Shown here piece after piece: positions 30,959 through 39,365 of a DNA stretch of 64,000 bases. Numbering within the stretch: position 1 is the first letter of the stretch; each line of letters starts with the position of its first letter. A program made the translations under genes and the position numbers. Source of the DNA: an uncultured bacterium (GTDB taxonomy: Bacteria > Gemmatimonadota > Gemmatimonadetes > Longimicrobiales > RSA9); NCBI GenBank assembly GCA_937889645.1, contig CALBZE010000051.1, positions 62,001 through 126,000 on the forward strand. The letters run 5' to 3'. The notes under the pieces were generated by a model. The model did not search any database, was not told where the DNA came from, and saw nothing but the letters and a program-made list of their open reading frames with translations.

Positions 30959-31936
30959 TTACATTAGCACACTTTCGTTTTCCCTGCAAGCGCCGCCCCC
31001 CTCCGCGAAGAGGGCGCGGGCGCGGGCGCTGTCCTCGTCCATCGCGGCGATGAGCTCGGCGGGACCCGGGAAGGTGCGGACCTCCCGGATCCGGCCACAG
31101 AACGCAATCTCGATCGTCCGGCCGTAGAGGTCGCCGGCGAAGTCGAAGACGTGCAATTCGATGGACGGCGGCTCGCCCGCGAAGGTCGGCCGCGGGCCGA
31201 GGTGGAGGACGCCGTCGCGCTCGGTCCGGTCCACACCGCGCGCACGGACGGCGTAGATCCCCTCGAGTGGGATGAGCTTGTCCGGGTCGTCGACCCGGAT
31301 GTTGGCGGTCGGGTAGCCGAGCTCGTTCCCGCGCCCCGCGCCGCGGACGACGGTTCCCCTCACGGTGTACGGGCGGCCGAGTCCGCGAGCGGCGGCCAGG
31401 ACGTCGCCTTCGGCGAGCGCCTGCCGGATCCGGGTAGAGGAGATGGGCGCACCCTCGGCCTGGATGGCGGGGACGACGTCGACGCCGAAGCCGAGCTCCG
31501 CGCCGATCTCGCGCAGGGCGTCGGCGTCGCCCGCTCGCCCGCGGCCGATGCCGTGGTCGTACCCCATGACCAGGTGGGCCATGCCGACGCGGCGGATGAG
31601 GATTTCTTCGACGAAGCGTCTGGGAGAATAGCTCGCCAGCTCGTGCGTGAAGGGGAGCGTTACGACCTCGTCCACGCCCGCGGCCAGGAGGAGCTCTCTC
31701 CGCTCCTCCGCCGTGGTCAGGCGACGAGGCGCGTGCTCGGGGCGCACGACCCGGAGCGGGTGCGGCTCGAACGTGACGGCGACGGCGCGCTCGCCCCGTT
31801 CGCGTGCGATCCGGAGAAGTTCGGCCAGCACGGCGCGGTGGCCACGGTGGACGCCGTCGAACGTGCCCACGGTCACGACCGCGTCGCGCGGCCGAGCCGC
31901 GCCGTCGGGGCCGTCGGCGATGAAATCAACGTTCAT
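30959..31936 (-). CDS. ribF: Bifunctional riboflavin kinase/FAD synthetase
   Basis: 325-aa enzyme making FMN and then FAD. The N-terminal nucleotidyltransferase has '[12 protein letters not shown]' and '[14 protein letters not shown]'. The C-terminal riboflavin kinase has '[12 protein letters not shown]' and 'GIYAVRARG'. It follows truB with a 4-nt ATGA overlap, a widespread truB-ribF pairing. rpsO begins 68 bp downstream; that gap has a small hairpin only. Confidence 0.96.
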   Translation of the reverse strand: MNVDFIADGPDGAARPRDAVVTVGTFDGVHRGHRAVLAELLRIARERGERAVAVTFEPHPLRVVRPEHAPRRLTTAEERRELLLAAGVDEVVTLPFTHELASYSPRRFVEEILIRRVGMAHLVMGYDHGIGRGRAGDADALREIGAELGFGVDVVPAIQAEGAPISSTRIRQALAEGDVLAAARGLGRPYTVRGTVVRGAGRGNELGYPTANIRVDDPDKLIPLEGIYAVRARGVDRTERDGVLHLGPRPTFAGEPPSIELHVFDFAGDLYGRTIEIAFCGRIREVRTFPGPAELIAAMDEDSARARALFAEGGGACRENESVLM

Positions 31937-32814
31937 GCAAAGACCTTCCGCGGCCGAAGCCGCTCGTCATCATATTCACCGATCGCCAGGAGCGCATCCT
32001 GGTGGACGACCGCGATCGGGCCGGGCCCGTCCGGCTCTCCCCATGCCCAGGGGAGAGGCCGGCCATGGCGCAGAGCCGCGGCGCCGTCGGCATCCACCTC
32101 GATGCGCGGCAGGTGCGCGAGCGCGTCCAGCGGCGACAGCCACGCCGCCTCCACCGCGTCCGGATCCCCGAGCCGGTCGGCCGGAACCGCGGCGGAGACA
32201 TGGTGGCTGCCGATCGCGGTGCGGCGCAAGGCGGTGAGGTGTGCCCCGACCCCGATGGCCGCACCGACATCCCGCGCGATGGCCCGAACGTACGTCCCGC
32301 TCGAGCACTCGACCTCGAATTCGACGTCCGGGAGTTCGACGCCCAGGAGCTCCATCCGGTAGATCTCGACCTCGACCGCGTCGAGCCGGACCGCCGCGCC
32401 TCGACGGACCAGGTCGTACGCACGCTCGCCGGCGATCTTCTTGGCCGAGTACGCCGGCGGCACCTGCCGGATGCGCCCCACCTGCGACTGGAGCGCCTCC
32501 AGGATCCGGCCGCGATCCAGCGCCCGCCATGCCTGTGACTCGTAGACCGGCGCACCGGTGGCGTCACCCGTGTCCGTTTCGACGCCGAGGCGCATCCTTG
32601 CCCGGTAGGTCTTCGGCAGATCGGTCAGGTATTCGGCGATGCGGGTGGCGGTCCCGATGCACAGGAGCAGGAGCCCCGAGGCGAACGGGTCGAGCGTGCC
32701 GGTGTGCCCGATTCGGCGAGTGCCGAGGGCCCGGCGGGCGGCCGCGACGATGTCGTGGGACGTCGGGCCCTCCGGCTTGTCCACCGGCAGGACGCCGGAA
32801 CGGTCAGTCGACAT
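31933..32814 (-). CDS. truB: tRNA pseudouridine-55 synthase
   Basis: 293-aa enzyme isomerising U55 in the T loop of tRNA. It opens 'GVLPVDKPEGPTSHDIV', and the catalytic Asp is in 'GHTGTLDPFASGLL'. Further motifs are 'KTYRARMRLGVETDTGD' and 'CSSGTYVRAIARDVG'. The C-terminal part contains a PUA-like region. It overlaps the end of rbfA by 11 bp and ribF by 4 bp. Confidence 0.96.
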   Translation of the reverse strand: MSTDRSGVLPVDKPEGPTSHDIVAAARRALGTRRIGHTGTLDPFASGLLLLCIGTATRIAEYLTDLPKTYRARMRLGVETDTGDATGAPVYESQAWRALDRGRILEALQSQVGRIRQVPPAYSAKKIAGERAYDLVRRGAAVRLDAVEVEIYRMELLGVELPDVEFEVECSSGTYVRAIARDVGAAIGVGAHLTALRRTAIGSHHVSAAVPADRLGDPDAVEAAWLSPLDALAHLPRIEVDADGAAALRHGRPLPWAWGEPDGPGPIAVVHQDALLAIGEYDDERLRPRKVFA

Positions 32815-33196
32815 CCCCCGGGTCGGCCGCCGTGTCGTCCCCCTGCGCTCCCCCGTGCTCGTTCGCCTCGCGCAGGAGTCGCTCGATCCGCAGCGCGTGC
32901 TCCAGGCCGCGGTCGAGCTCGAATCGCAGCTCGGGCGCGCGACGGATGCGCAAACGCCGCCCCAGCTCGCCCCGGATGAACGGCGCAGCCGCGCGCAGTC
33001 CCTCGAACATCTGACGTTGCTCTTCGTCCGTGCCGGACGCCATGACGTACACCCGCGCCAGCGTCAGGTCCGGCGACGTCTCGACCGCCGTGAAGACCGG
33101 CGCGCCGACCCTCGGGTCCTTGACCTCGTTGCGGACGATGTCCGTGATCTCTCGCTTGAATTGCTCGTTCAGCCGCTCGATTCGTCGGCCGCCCAT
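32804..33196 (-). CDS. rbfA: Ribosome-binding factor A
   Basis: 130-aa KH-like 30S maturation factor. It opens 'MGGRRIERLNEQFKREITDI' with 'DPRVG' and the C-terminal 'APELRFELDRGLEHALRIE', both typical. An acidic tail (GDDTAADPGDVD) ends the protein. ATG 33196 fits the family start. It lies between the ylxP-like gene and truB, matching the order in many nusA-infB operons. Confidence 0.95.
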   Translation of the reverse strand: MGGRRIERLNEQFKREITDIVRNEVKDPRVGAPVFTAVETSPDLTLARVYVMASGTDEEQRQMFEGLRAAAPFIRGELGRRLRIRRAPELRFELDRGLEHALRIERLLREANEHGGAQGDDTAADPGDVD

Positions 33197-33247
33197 GGCT
33201 CCCCCCTTCCCCTCGAACGGGCCGTTCGCTCTTGCCCAATGCAAAGT

Positions 33248-33274
33248 GGCGGCCGGCCCCTCGGGCCGGCCGCC
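33248..33274 (-). other. Strong GC hairpin inside the operon
   Basis: A 12-bp perfect stem (33248-33259 with 33263-33274, loop CTC) lies between ylxP and rbfA. It lacks a U-run, so I would not call it an intrinsic terminator; it may be an RNA-processing or stability element. Confidence 0.45.
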
Positions 33275-33281
33275 CATCACG

Positions 33282-33563
33282 TCAATAGAAGGTTCGATAA
33301 CTGTCGATGATCCGCGCCCGAGCCTCGCCGGCCACGAGCCGGTCCGCGCTGTCGAGCACGGATTCCGCATGGCTGCGCGCCGTCGCCACGACGCAGGCGC
33401 TCAGCTCCGCCCGCTGCCACAGGTCGTGGTGGCCCGTCTCCGCGACCGATACGTTGAACCGATCGTGAAGCCGGTCCTTCAAGCTCTTGACCACGCTCCT
33501 CTTCTCCTTCAGCGACTGGCAGCCGTAGATCTCCAGCTCCCAGGAGATGAGGCCGATGATCAC
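33282..33563 (-). CDS. YlxP-family protein (DUF503)
   Basis: 93-aa protein of the DUF503 family, recognisable from 'SLKEKRSVVKSLKDRLHDRF' and 'NVSVAETGHHDLWQRA'. Members sit in the nusA-infB-rbfA operon in many bacteria and are thought to be connected with ribosome assembly; the biochemical role is not settled. Here it lies 39 bp after infB and 85 bp before rbfA, the standard position. Confidence 0.9.
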   Translation of the reverse strand: MIIGLISWELEIYGCQSLKEKRSVVKSLKDRLHDRFNVSVAETGHHDLWQRAELSACVVATARSHAESVLDSADRLVAGEARARIIDSYRTFY

Positions 33564-33602
33564 CGCTCGTGCGACCCTCCTCTCCGGCGCGGCGCCGCGG
33601 CA

Positions 33603-36377
33603 TCAGGCGCCGTCGCCGCCCTGCGCGCCCGCCAGCGTGCGGGCCACTTCTTCGACGCGGAAGCACTCGACCAGGTCGCCGACCTTCACGTCGTTGAAGC
33701 CCTGGATGTTGAGGCCGCATTCGAAGCCCTCGCGCACCTCGCGGACGTCGTCCTTGAAGCGCTTGAGGCTGCCGAGCTCGCCCTCGTAGATCTGGACGCC
33801 GTCGCGGATCAGGCGCACGCGCCCCTTCCGGTCGATGACGCCCTCCGTCACGTAGCAGCCCGCGACGGTACCCACGCGCGGGACCTTGAAGAGCTGCCGG
33901 ACCTCGGCGATGCCGAGCAGCACCTCGCGCTCTTCGGGCGCCAGCATCCCTTCCATCGCGGCGCGCACATCCTCGACCGCCTCGTAGATGATGCTGTAGA
34001 GGCGGATGTCGACGCCTTCGCGCTCGGCCGTCGCCCGCGCGTCCGGCGTCGGGCGGACGTGGAACCCAATGATGATCGCCCCGGCCGTCGTCGCCAGCAG
34101 CACGTCCGACTCGTTGATCGCGCCGACCGCCCTGTGGATCACGTCCACCTGGACCTCCGGCGTCGAGAGCTGCTCGAGCGCGTCCGACAGCGCCTGGACC
34201 GAGCCGTCCACGTCGCCCTTGATGATGACGTTGAGCTGGACGGTCTCGCCCCGACCCATGAGCTTGCTCAGGTCGGTCAGCTTGACGCCGCGGCTCTTGA
34301 TGCGGAGCTGCTTCTCGCGCTCCAGCCGCTGCCGCGTCTGGGCGATCGCGGCCGCGCGCTCGCCGTCCATGACGATCAGCGAATCACCGGCCTGGGGCAC
34401 ACCCGAGAGACCGAGCACCTGGACCGGGATCCCCGGCGCCGCCTCGGTGACGTGGTTGCCGCGCTCGTCCAGGAGCGCGCGCACCCTGCCGTCGTAGAGG
34501 CCGCAGACGAACGAGTCGCCCACGCGCAGCGTACCGGTCGTCACGAGCACCGTCGCGACAGGGCCCTTCCCGACGTCGAGCTGCGCCTCGATGACCGTCC
34601 CGTGCGCCGGCCGCTTCGGGTTCGCCTTCAGCTCGAGGATCTCCGCCTGCAGCAGGATCTTCTCGAGCAGGTCGGCCATCCCCTGCCCCGTCTTGGCACT
34701 GACCTCCGCGCACAGGACGTCGCCGCCGAACTCCTCGACCATGACGCCGTGCTGCAGAAGCTCCTGCTTCACCTTCATCGGGTTCGCGGCCGGCTTGTCG
34801 ACCTTGTTGATCGCAACGACGATCGGCACACCCGCGTTCTTCGCGTGGCTGATCGCCTCGACCGTCTGCGGCATGACCGAGTCGTCGGCCGCCACGACCA
34901 GCACCACGACGTCCGTCACCTCGGCGCCGCGCGCACGCATCGCGGTGAACGCGGCGTGACCCGGCGTGTCGAGGAAGGTGATCGCCCGTCCGTCCTCGAG
35001 CTTGACGTGGTACGCGCCGATGTGCTGCGTGATGCCACCCGCCTCGCCGGCGATCACGTTCGTCTTGCGGATGTAGTCGAGGAGCGACGTCTTCCCGTGG
35101 TCGACGTGGCCCATCACCGTGACGACCGGCGCCCGCGGCTCGAGGTCCTCCGGCCGGTCCTCGATCTGCAGCTCCTCATCCAGCTCCGCGCCGTATTCCT
35201 CCTCGCGGATCGCCTTGAAGCCGAACTCGTCGAGCAGCAGCTCGATCTGGTCGAAGTCGAGGCGCTGATTGATCGTGACCATCAGGCCGAGGTTCTTGAA
35301 CGCGCTCGCGACGATCTCCGTCGGCGAACGGTCGATCAGCTCGGCCAGCTCGGCCACGGTCAGGAACTCGTTGACGCGGATCGTGCGCGCCTCCTCGGCC
35401 CGCTGCCGCTCCCGCTCGGCCTCGCGCTCCGCCCGGCTGACCGGCTCCTCGCGGCGATGACGGCGCTTCTTCCCGCCGGACTTCAGCTCCGCCATGACGC
35501 GCTGCAGGTTCTCCTGCACGGCCTCCTGGTCGACGCGACGCTGCTTCTTCTTCCGGCGCTCCTTCTTGCGCCGCCCGTCCGCCGTGAAGCCTTCGGCCTG
35601 GATGCGAACCTGCCCGCCCGGCCCGGCGCTCGCAGCCGGCGCCGGCGCCGCCGGCCGCGGCGGCAGCGCGAGCCCTTCGGTCACCCGGCGCGGGCGACGC
35701 GGTACGCGCTCCTCGACCGGCGCGGGGCGCGCCGGCTCGGGCGCCCGCTCTTCCGCCTTGGCCGCCGGGGCGGGCGCCTCCGCGGCAGGTTCCGCGGCCG
35801 CCGGAGCCTCCTCGGCAGGCGGCGCTTCCGCTTCGGCCCCGGCCGACTCGTCCGCCTCGGGCGCGGCGGCAGCCTCTTCCTCGACCTGGGCCGCAGGCGC
35901 CTCCGCCTCGGCCTCGGCTTCCGGCTGCGCCTCGGCAGGCCCGGCCACCGGCTGCGCCGGGCCCGGGCTGCTCACGACCACGGTGGTGCCCGTCGCCTCC
36001 GCCCCGCCCGTCGTCACGAGCTCCGCGCCCCGCTCGGCCGCCGCTTCGGCCTGCTCCGCGGCCATCTGCTCGGCCGCGTCGGCCACCGGCGAGGCCGACG
36101 AGTCGGCCGCCGTCACCTCGGGCGCGACGTCCTCGCGGCGCCGACGCCGACGACGACGCGTACCGGCCTGCGCGTCCTCCATCACGGCCTCGATGACCTC
36201 TTCCGCCTTCGTGTGGCCCGCACGCCGCTCCCGCTCGAAGCGCGCACGCAGCCGCGCCACGACGGCGTCGTCGACTTGCGACGCCTCGCTCCGCACGGAG
36301 ACACCCATCTCCCTCAGGAGCTGGATGAGGCTCTCAGCCGGTACGTCGAACTCCCTCGCTACTTCGTAGACGCGCAT
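33603..36377 (-). CDS. infB: Translation initiation factor IF-2
   Basis: 924-aa GTPase delivering initiator tRNA to the 30S subunit. The N-terminal IF2_N helix (MRVYEVAREFDVPAESLIQL) is followed by a long Ala/Glu/Pro-rich linker (about residues 75-310), then a second IF2_N-like region. The GTPase has G1 'VMGHVDHGKTS', G3 'DTPGHAAF' and G4 'NKVDK', followed by domains II-IV ending 'KVGDLVECFRVEEVARTL'. I chose ATG 36377 because it matches the family start; in-frame GTG codons at 36389 and 36392 are closer to GAGAGG and cannot be excluded. Confidence 0.96.
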   Translation of the reverse strand: MRVYEVAREFDVPAESLIQLLREMGVSVRSEASQVDDAVVARLRARFERERRAGHTKAEEVIEAVMEDAQAGTRRRRRRRREDVAPEVTAADSSASPVADAAEQMAAEQAEAAAERGAELVTTGGAEATGTTVVVSSPGPAQPVAGPAEAQPEAEAEAEAPAAQVEEEAAAAPEADESAGAEAEAPPAEEAPAAAEPAAEAPAPAAKAEERAPEPARPAPVEERVPRRPRRVTEGLALPPRPAAPAPAASAGPGGQVRIQAEGFTADGRRKKERRKKKQRRVDQEAVQENLQRVMAELKSGGKKRRHRREEPVSRAEREAERERQRAEEARTIRVNEFLTVAELAELIDRSPTEIVASAFKNLGLMVTINQRLDFDQIELLLDEFGFKAIREEEYGAELDEELQIEDRPEDLEPRAPVVTVMGHVDHGKTSLLDYIRKTNVIAGEAGGITQHIGAYHVKLEDGRAITFLDTPGHAAFTAMRARGAEVTDVVVLVVAADDSVMPQTVEAISHAKNAGVPIVVAINKVDKPAANPMKVKQELLQHGVMVEEFGGDVLCAEVSAKTGQGMADLLEKILLQAEILELKANPKRPAHGTVIEAQLDVGKGPVATVLVTTGTLRVGDSFVCGLYDGRVRALLDERGNHVTEAAPGIPVQVLGLSGVPQAGDSLIVMDGERAAAIAQTRQRLEREKQLRIKSRGVKLTDLSKLMGRGETVQLNVIIKGDVDGSVQALSDALEQLSTPEVQVDVIHRAVGAINESDVLLATTAGAIIIGFHVRPTPDARATAEREGVDIRLYSIIYEAVEDVRAAMEGMLAPEEREVLLGIAEVRQLFKVPRVGTVAGCYVTEGVIDRKGRVRLIRDGVQIYEGELGSLKRFKDDVREVREGFECGLNIQGFNDVKVGDLVECFRVEEVARTLAGAQGGDGA

Positions 36378-36404
36378 ATCCTTTCGCACCACCTCTCGAT
36401 TGAC

Positions 36405-36743
36405 TCACGAACCCTGCTCGGACTCCGCGTCGATCAGGGCCTTCAGCCGGTCGGCGAACGCCCGGTCGGTCACCCCAACGGCGCTCAACGGAGCGCGGCC
36501 GACGGCGGCGCCGAGGGCGTCACGGCTCGCCGCCACGACGTACCCGATCCCGCGTTTGGCCAGGAGAGGCAGAAGCTTCTCCTTTGCGTTCGCGGAAGCG
36601 TCCTCGGCGACCAGAACCATCCGCACGCGTCCGCCTCGCGCCGCTTCACGCACCCGTTCCGTACCGGGCACCACGGCGCCTGCGCGGGCGGCCAATCCGA
36701 GCAGCCGCAGCGCCGCCTCAGGCGCCTGGCTCCTCCGCGCCAT
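36405..36743 (-). CDS. L7Ae/YlxQ-family RNA-binding protein
   Basis: 112-aa protein with the L7Ae/L30e/Gadd45 fold, recognised from 'ALRLLGLAARAGAVVPGTERV' and 'RMVLVAEDASANAKEKL'. The family binds kink-turn RNA and is encoded between nusA and infB as YlxQ. The YlxR domain often found beside it is not seen. It overlaps the end of nusA by 26 bp and lies 27 bp before infB. Confidence 0.85.
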   Translation of the reverse strand: MARRSQAPEAALRLLGLAARAGAVVPGTERVREAARGGRVRMVLVAEDASANAKEKLLPLLAKRGIGYVVAASRDALGAAVGRAPLSAVGVTDRAFADRLKALIDAESEQGS

Positions 36744-38151
36744 CGTCCGACGTCTCAGCCACCGACGGCTCGTCGAACCGCAGGCCGAGGATCTCGGCCG
36801 CGACCTCCCGCGCCTCGGCCAGCTCGGCCTCGGTCGGCCCGGTCTCCGTCGGCTCGGTCGTCGCCGGCTCCTCCTCGGTCAGCTCATCGATGATCCGCAC
36901 GATCTCGTCCGCTTCCTCCGGGCCGATCCCCGGAATCCGCAGCAGATCCTCGCGCTCCAGATCGATGATGTCGAGGAACGTATTATACCCCGCGGCCTCC
37001 AGCGCGGCCACGGTCGCGGGCGGCAGCGAGAGCTCCCGCAGCGGGAAGTCCGCGACTTCGTAGTCGCCTCCGCCGCCGAAGAGCGCCTCGTCCGCACCTC
37101 GCTCCAGCCACTCGCGGCTGCCGTACAGGTCGATCTGCCAGCCGATCAGCTGGCTGGCCAGACGCACGTTCTGACCGTTGCGCCCGATCGCGAGCGACAG
37201 CTGGTCCTCGTCGACGATCGCGGTGATGACGCGCCGCGACGAATCGCTGATCACCTTCGCGACCTTGGCCGGCGCCAGCGCACGGCGGGCGAAGATCTCC
37301 GGGTCCGGGTGCCACGGAACGATGTCGATCCGTTCGCCACCCAGCTCGCTCACGACCGCCTGGACGCGAGCGCCCTTCAGCCCCACGCAGGCGCCCACCG
37401 GATCGATCGACTCGTCACGCGACGTGACCGCCAGCTTGCTGCGGCCGCCGACCTCGCGCGCGATCCCCTTGATCTCGACGATCCCCTGCGCGATCTCCGG
37501 GACCTCGAGCTTGAAGAGCGCCGCCACGAACATCGGATCGGCCCGCGACAGGATCAGCCGCGGCCCCTTCGACGTCTCCTCGACCCGCTTCAGCACCGCG
37601 CGGATCGGCTCGCCCTGACGGAACCGCTCCCGCGGGTTCTGCTCCTTCCACGGGATGATGGCGTCGGCCTCGCGGGCCTTGTTGAGCATGACCACGATCT
37701 TGCCGCGCTCGACCTGCTGCACCTCGCCGCTCAGCAGCTCTCCGATCCGATCGGAGAACTCCTCGCGGATCTTGTTGCGCTCGCCCTCGCGCACGCGCTG
37801 GATGATCCGCTGCTTCGCGGCCATCACCGCGTTGCGGCCGAACTCGTCGAAATCGACGGGGATCTCCAGGATGTCGCCGATCTCGAACTCGGGGTCGTCC
37901 CACCGCGCCTCCTCGAGGGAGACTTGCCGCGCAGGGTCCTCCACCTCCGCGACCACCTCCTTCAGCACGGTGATCTGGATGTTCCCGGCCTCCTCGTCGA
38001 TGCGGATCTCCGCCTCGACCGTCGCCCCGAAACGCTTGGCCAGCGCCGCCATGATGCCGTCGCGGATCAGATCGTGCAGATCCTCGCGCGACAGGTTCTT
38101 GTTCGCGATCATGTCGCGGAACGCCGCCAGCACCTGCGCTGTGTTCGCCAT
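36718..38151 (-). CDS. nusA: Transcription termination/antitermination factor NusA
   Basis: 477-aa RNA polymerase-binding factor controlling pausing, termination and antitermination. The N-terminal polymerase-binding domain is followed by S1 ('GEVQQVERGKIVVMLNKARE'), KH1 ('SKLAVTSRDESIDPVGACVG') and KH2 ('QLSLAIGRNGQNVRLASQL'). The C-terminus has helix-hairpin-helix repeats ('AALEAAGYNTFLDIIDLERE', 'LLRIPGIGPEEADEI') and an acidic tail. It starts 52 bp after rimP. The upstream attenuator-like hairpin may be its own target. Confidence 0.97.
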   Translation of the reverse strand: MANTAQVLAAFRDMIANKNLSREDLHDLIRDGIMAALAKRFGATVEAEIRIDEEAGNIQITVLKEVVAEVEDPARQVSLEEARWDDPEFEIGDILEIPVDFDEFGRNAVMAAKQRIIQRVREGERNKIREEFSDRIGELLSGEVQQVERGKIVVMLNKAREADAIIPWKEQNPRERFRQGEPIRAVLKRVEETSKGPRLILSRADPMFVAALFKLEVPEIAQGIVEIKGIAREVGGRSKLAVTSRDESIDPVGACVGLKGARVQAVVSELGGERIDIVPWHPDPEIFARRALAPAKVAKVISDSSRRVITAIVDEDQLSLAIGRNGQNVRLASQLIGWQIDLYGSREWLERGADEALFGGGGDYEVADFPLRELSLPPATVAALEAAGYNTFLDIIDLEREDLLRIPGIGPEEADEIVRIIDELTEEEPATTEPTETGPTEAELAEAREVAAEILGLRFDEPSVAETSDDGAEEPGA

Positions 38152-38203
38152 ATCCCTTCCTGCTGGACCTTGCTCGCCCGCCTGACTTCGCCCCTTCCGG
38201 GGG

Positions 38204-38689
38204 TCAGCCCCAGCGGAACACCAGATGAGCCCGCGTGACCTGCGCGCGGGGTATCTCCACCACTTCGCCGTCCTCGAGACGGAGTCGAATTCGCTCGTCG
38301 CCTTCTTCGCCGCTCAAGCCGAGCAGCTCACCCTGCAGGCGACGACTGCGGCCGGCCAGCGGCTGCGCGCCCCTGAGCGCGACCTCGCGCCCGGCGAAGC
38401 GCTCGAAGTCCCGAGGCCGAACCAGCGGCCTCTCGACGCCGGGCGAGGACACCTCGAGCACGTAGCGCCCTCCCAACTCCGGGCGAGCATCGAGGAGAGG
38501 CTCCAGCTCGCGCGTCACGCGCGCACAGTCGTCGAGCGTGACGCCCTTCCCCGGCTCTGCGCCGGGGCGGTCGATCCTGATCCTGAAGATCGGCCGGGTC
38601 CGCGAGCCGGTTCGCTCCAGCTCGACGAATTCGTAGCCCAGTTCCTCGACCCGACGTTCCAGCTGCTGCTCGAGCTCGTTCGCGGGCAT
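38204..38689 (-). CDS. rimP: Ribosome maturation factor RimP
   Basis: 161-aa 30S assembly factor, first gene of the nusA-infB operon. Conserved segments are 'GYEFVELE', 'GVTLDDCARVTRELEPLLD' and 'YVLEVSSPGVERPL'. ATG 38689 fits the family start but lacks a good ribosome site. An alternative in-frame ATG at 38720-38722 lies inside the loop of the upstream terminator hairpin and would add 11 residues. That the start is only 15 nt from the U-run is unusual and is treated as a finding. Confidence 0.93.
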   Translation of the reverse strand: MPANELEQQLERRVEELGYEFVELERTGSRTRPIFRIRIDRPGAEPGKGVTLDDCARVTRELEPLLDARPELGGRYVLEVSSPGVERPLVRPRDFERFAGREVALRGAQPLAGRSRRLQGELLGLSGEEGDERIRLRLEDGEVVEIPRAQVTRAHLVFRWG

Positions 38690-38702
38690 GCCGTCGCCAT
38701 CA

Positions 38703-38731
38703 ACAAAAAAGTGGGGGTGCATCCCCCACTT
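38703..38731 (-). terminator. Intrinsic terminator/attenuator in the rimP-nusA-infB leader
   Basis: On the minus strand a 9-bp perfect stem (AAGTGGGGG with CCCCCACTT, 38731-38709, loop ATGCA) runs into a tract of six T including the stem's last two. It lies about 100 bp after the OsmC gene and only 15 nt before the rimP ATG, downstream of a promoter-like sequence. It could end the OsmC transcript, attenuate the operon, or both. Confidence 0.8.
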
Positions 38732-38774
38732 CTCACCCGAGCCGCGGCTGGGCGGCCCGACTCCAACTGGATGG

Positions 38775-38803
38775 AATATAATGCGATCCCGCAACGAATG
38801 CAA
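38775..38803 (-). promoter_or_regulatory. Candidate promoter of the rimP-nusA-infB operon
   Basis: On the minus strand TTGCAT (38803-38798) and TATATT (38780-38775) are 17 nt apart; an overlapping TTGACT (38808-38803) is too far from the -10. This AT-rich patch stands out in the GC-rich context. The start would be near 38768, giving a leader of about 80 nt that contains the terminator hairpin. Confidence 0.5.
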
Positions 38804-38828
38804 GTCAATGCGTGGGCCGGCGGCGGCC

Positions 38829-39293
38829 TCACCCGCTCTCTTCGATGTCCGCGGTCCAGGTCACCTCGACGGCGCCGCGCAGCGAGCAAGCGGTCGGGCA
38901 CTTCTCGACGTGCCTGGCGAGAGCGCGGTCGACCACTTCGCGCGTCCCCGGTGGGATGCGCAGCGTGTAATGCACGTTGATCCGGGTGAGGACCGGCACC
39001 CCGTCCCGGACTTCGTTGATCCCCTCGGCGATCGCCCGGATCGCCCCCGGCTCGAGGCGCACCTGCCGAACGGCGAGCGCGCCGTTGAGCGTGCCGAGCA
39101 TTCAGCCGCCGGTCGCGGCGACGATGTAGTCGACCGGGAGCGGTAGGTCGGGCTCGGCATCGAGGCCGTAATGGGCCTTGATCGGCCCGTGCACGCCGAA
39201 CTCGAAGGCGGTGCCGGTGGCGAGCGTGGCGCGCCGGTGGACGCCGCGTACGATCTCGATCTCCGATCGTGCGCGATAGAACGGTTCGCTCAT
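38829..39293 (-). CDS. OsmC-family protein with in-frame UGA at the redox site, candidate selenoprotein
   Basis: 154 residues if the TGA at 39104-39102 is read as selenocysteine. Residues 1-63 run from 'MSEPFYRARSEIEIVRGVHR' to 'VDYIVAATGG'; after the TGA the same frame continues 'MLGTLNGALAVRQ' to the end. OsmC/Ohr proteins are thiol peroxidases or related redox proteins, and the interrupted position is exactly the first conserved Cys (GGC). The second Cys is kept in 'HVEKCPTACSL' (C132, or C136), 68 residues on, as in the family. GGAGG precedes the ATG at 39293. A hairpin suited to a bacterial SECIS follows the UGA. Alternatives are a nonsense mutation or sequencing error; no selA, selB, selC or selD is in the window. 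Confidence 0.75.
39069..39086 (-). promoter_or_regulatory. Candidate bacterial SECIS hairpin
   Basis: On the minus strand AACGGCG and CGCCGTT form a perfect 7-bp stem around the 4-nt loop CGCU (39079-39076). The loop begins 22 nt after the in-frame UGA and has G in its second position. These fit the general rules known for bacterial SECIS elements (small apical loop with G in the first two positions, about 16-37 nt from UGA). It lies within the coding sequence, as bacterial SECIS elements do. Confidence 0.6.
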
Positions 39294-39365
39294 CGTCGAA
39301 TCCTCCGAAGTGTCTCGGGAGTGTCTGTGAATGGGGAGCCGGGGCGCCGCGTCGTACGGGGAGCG

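Noticed and set aside
35700..36180. Repetitive GC-rich stretch as a CRISPR-like or tandem repeat array
   Set aside because: It encodes the Ala/Glu/Pro-rich linker of IF-2; the repetition is at amino acid level and irregular.
33030..36893. A long open frame (over 1200 codons) antisense to infB, and similar long frames opposite other genes
   Set aside because: Very GC-rich coding sequence leaves antisense frames open; the sense-strand proteins have clear families, while the antisense products are Arg/Asp/Glu/Leu-rich and match nothing I know.
38829..39293. Treating the OsmC locus as two separate genes or a frameshift pseudogene
   Set aside because: There is no frame change, both halves match one OsmC protein, and the break is exactly the redox Cys codon; a single UGA-containing gene explains it better.
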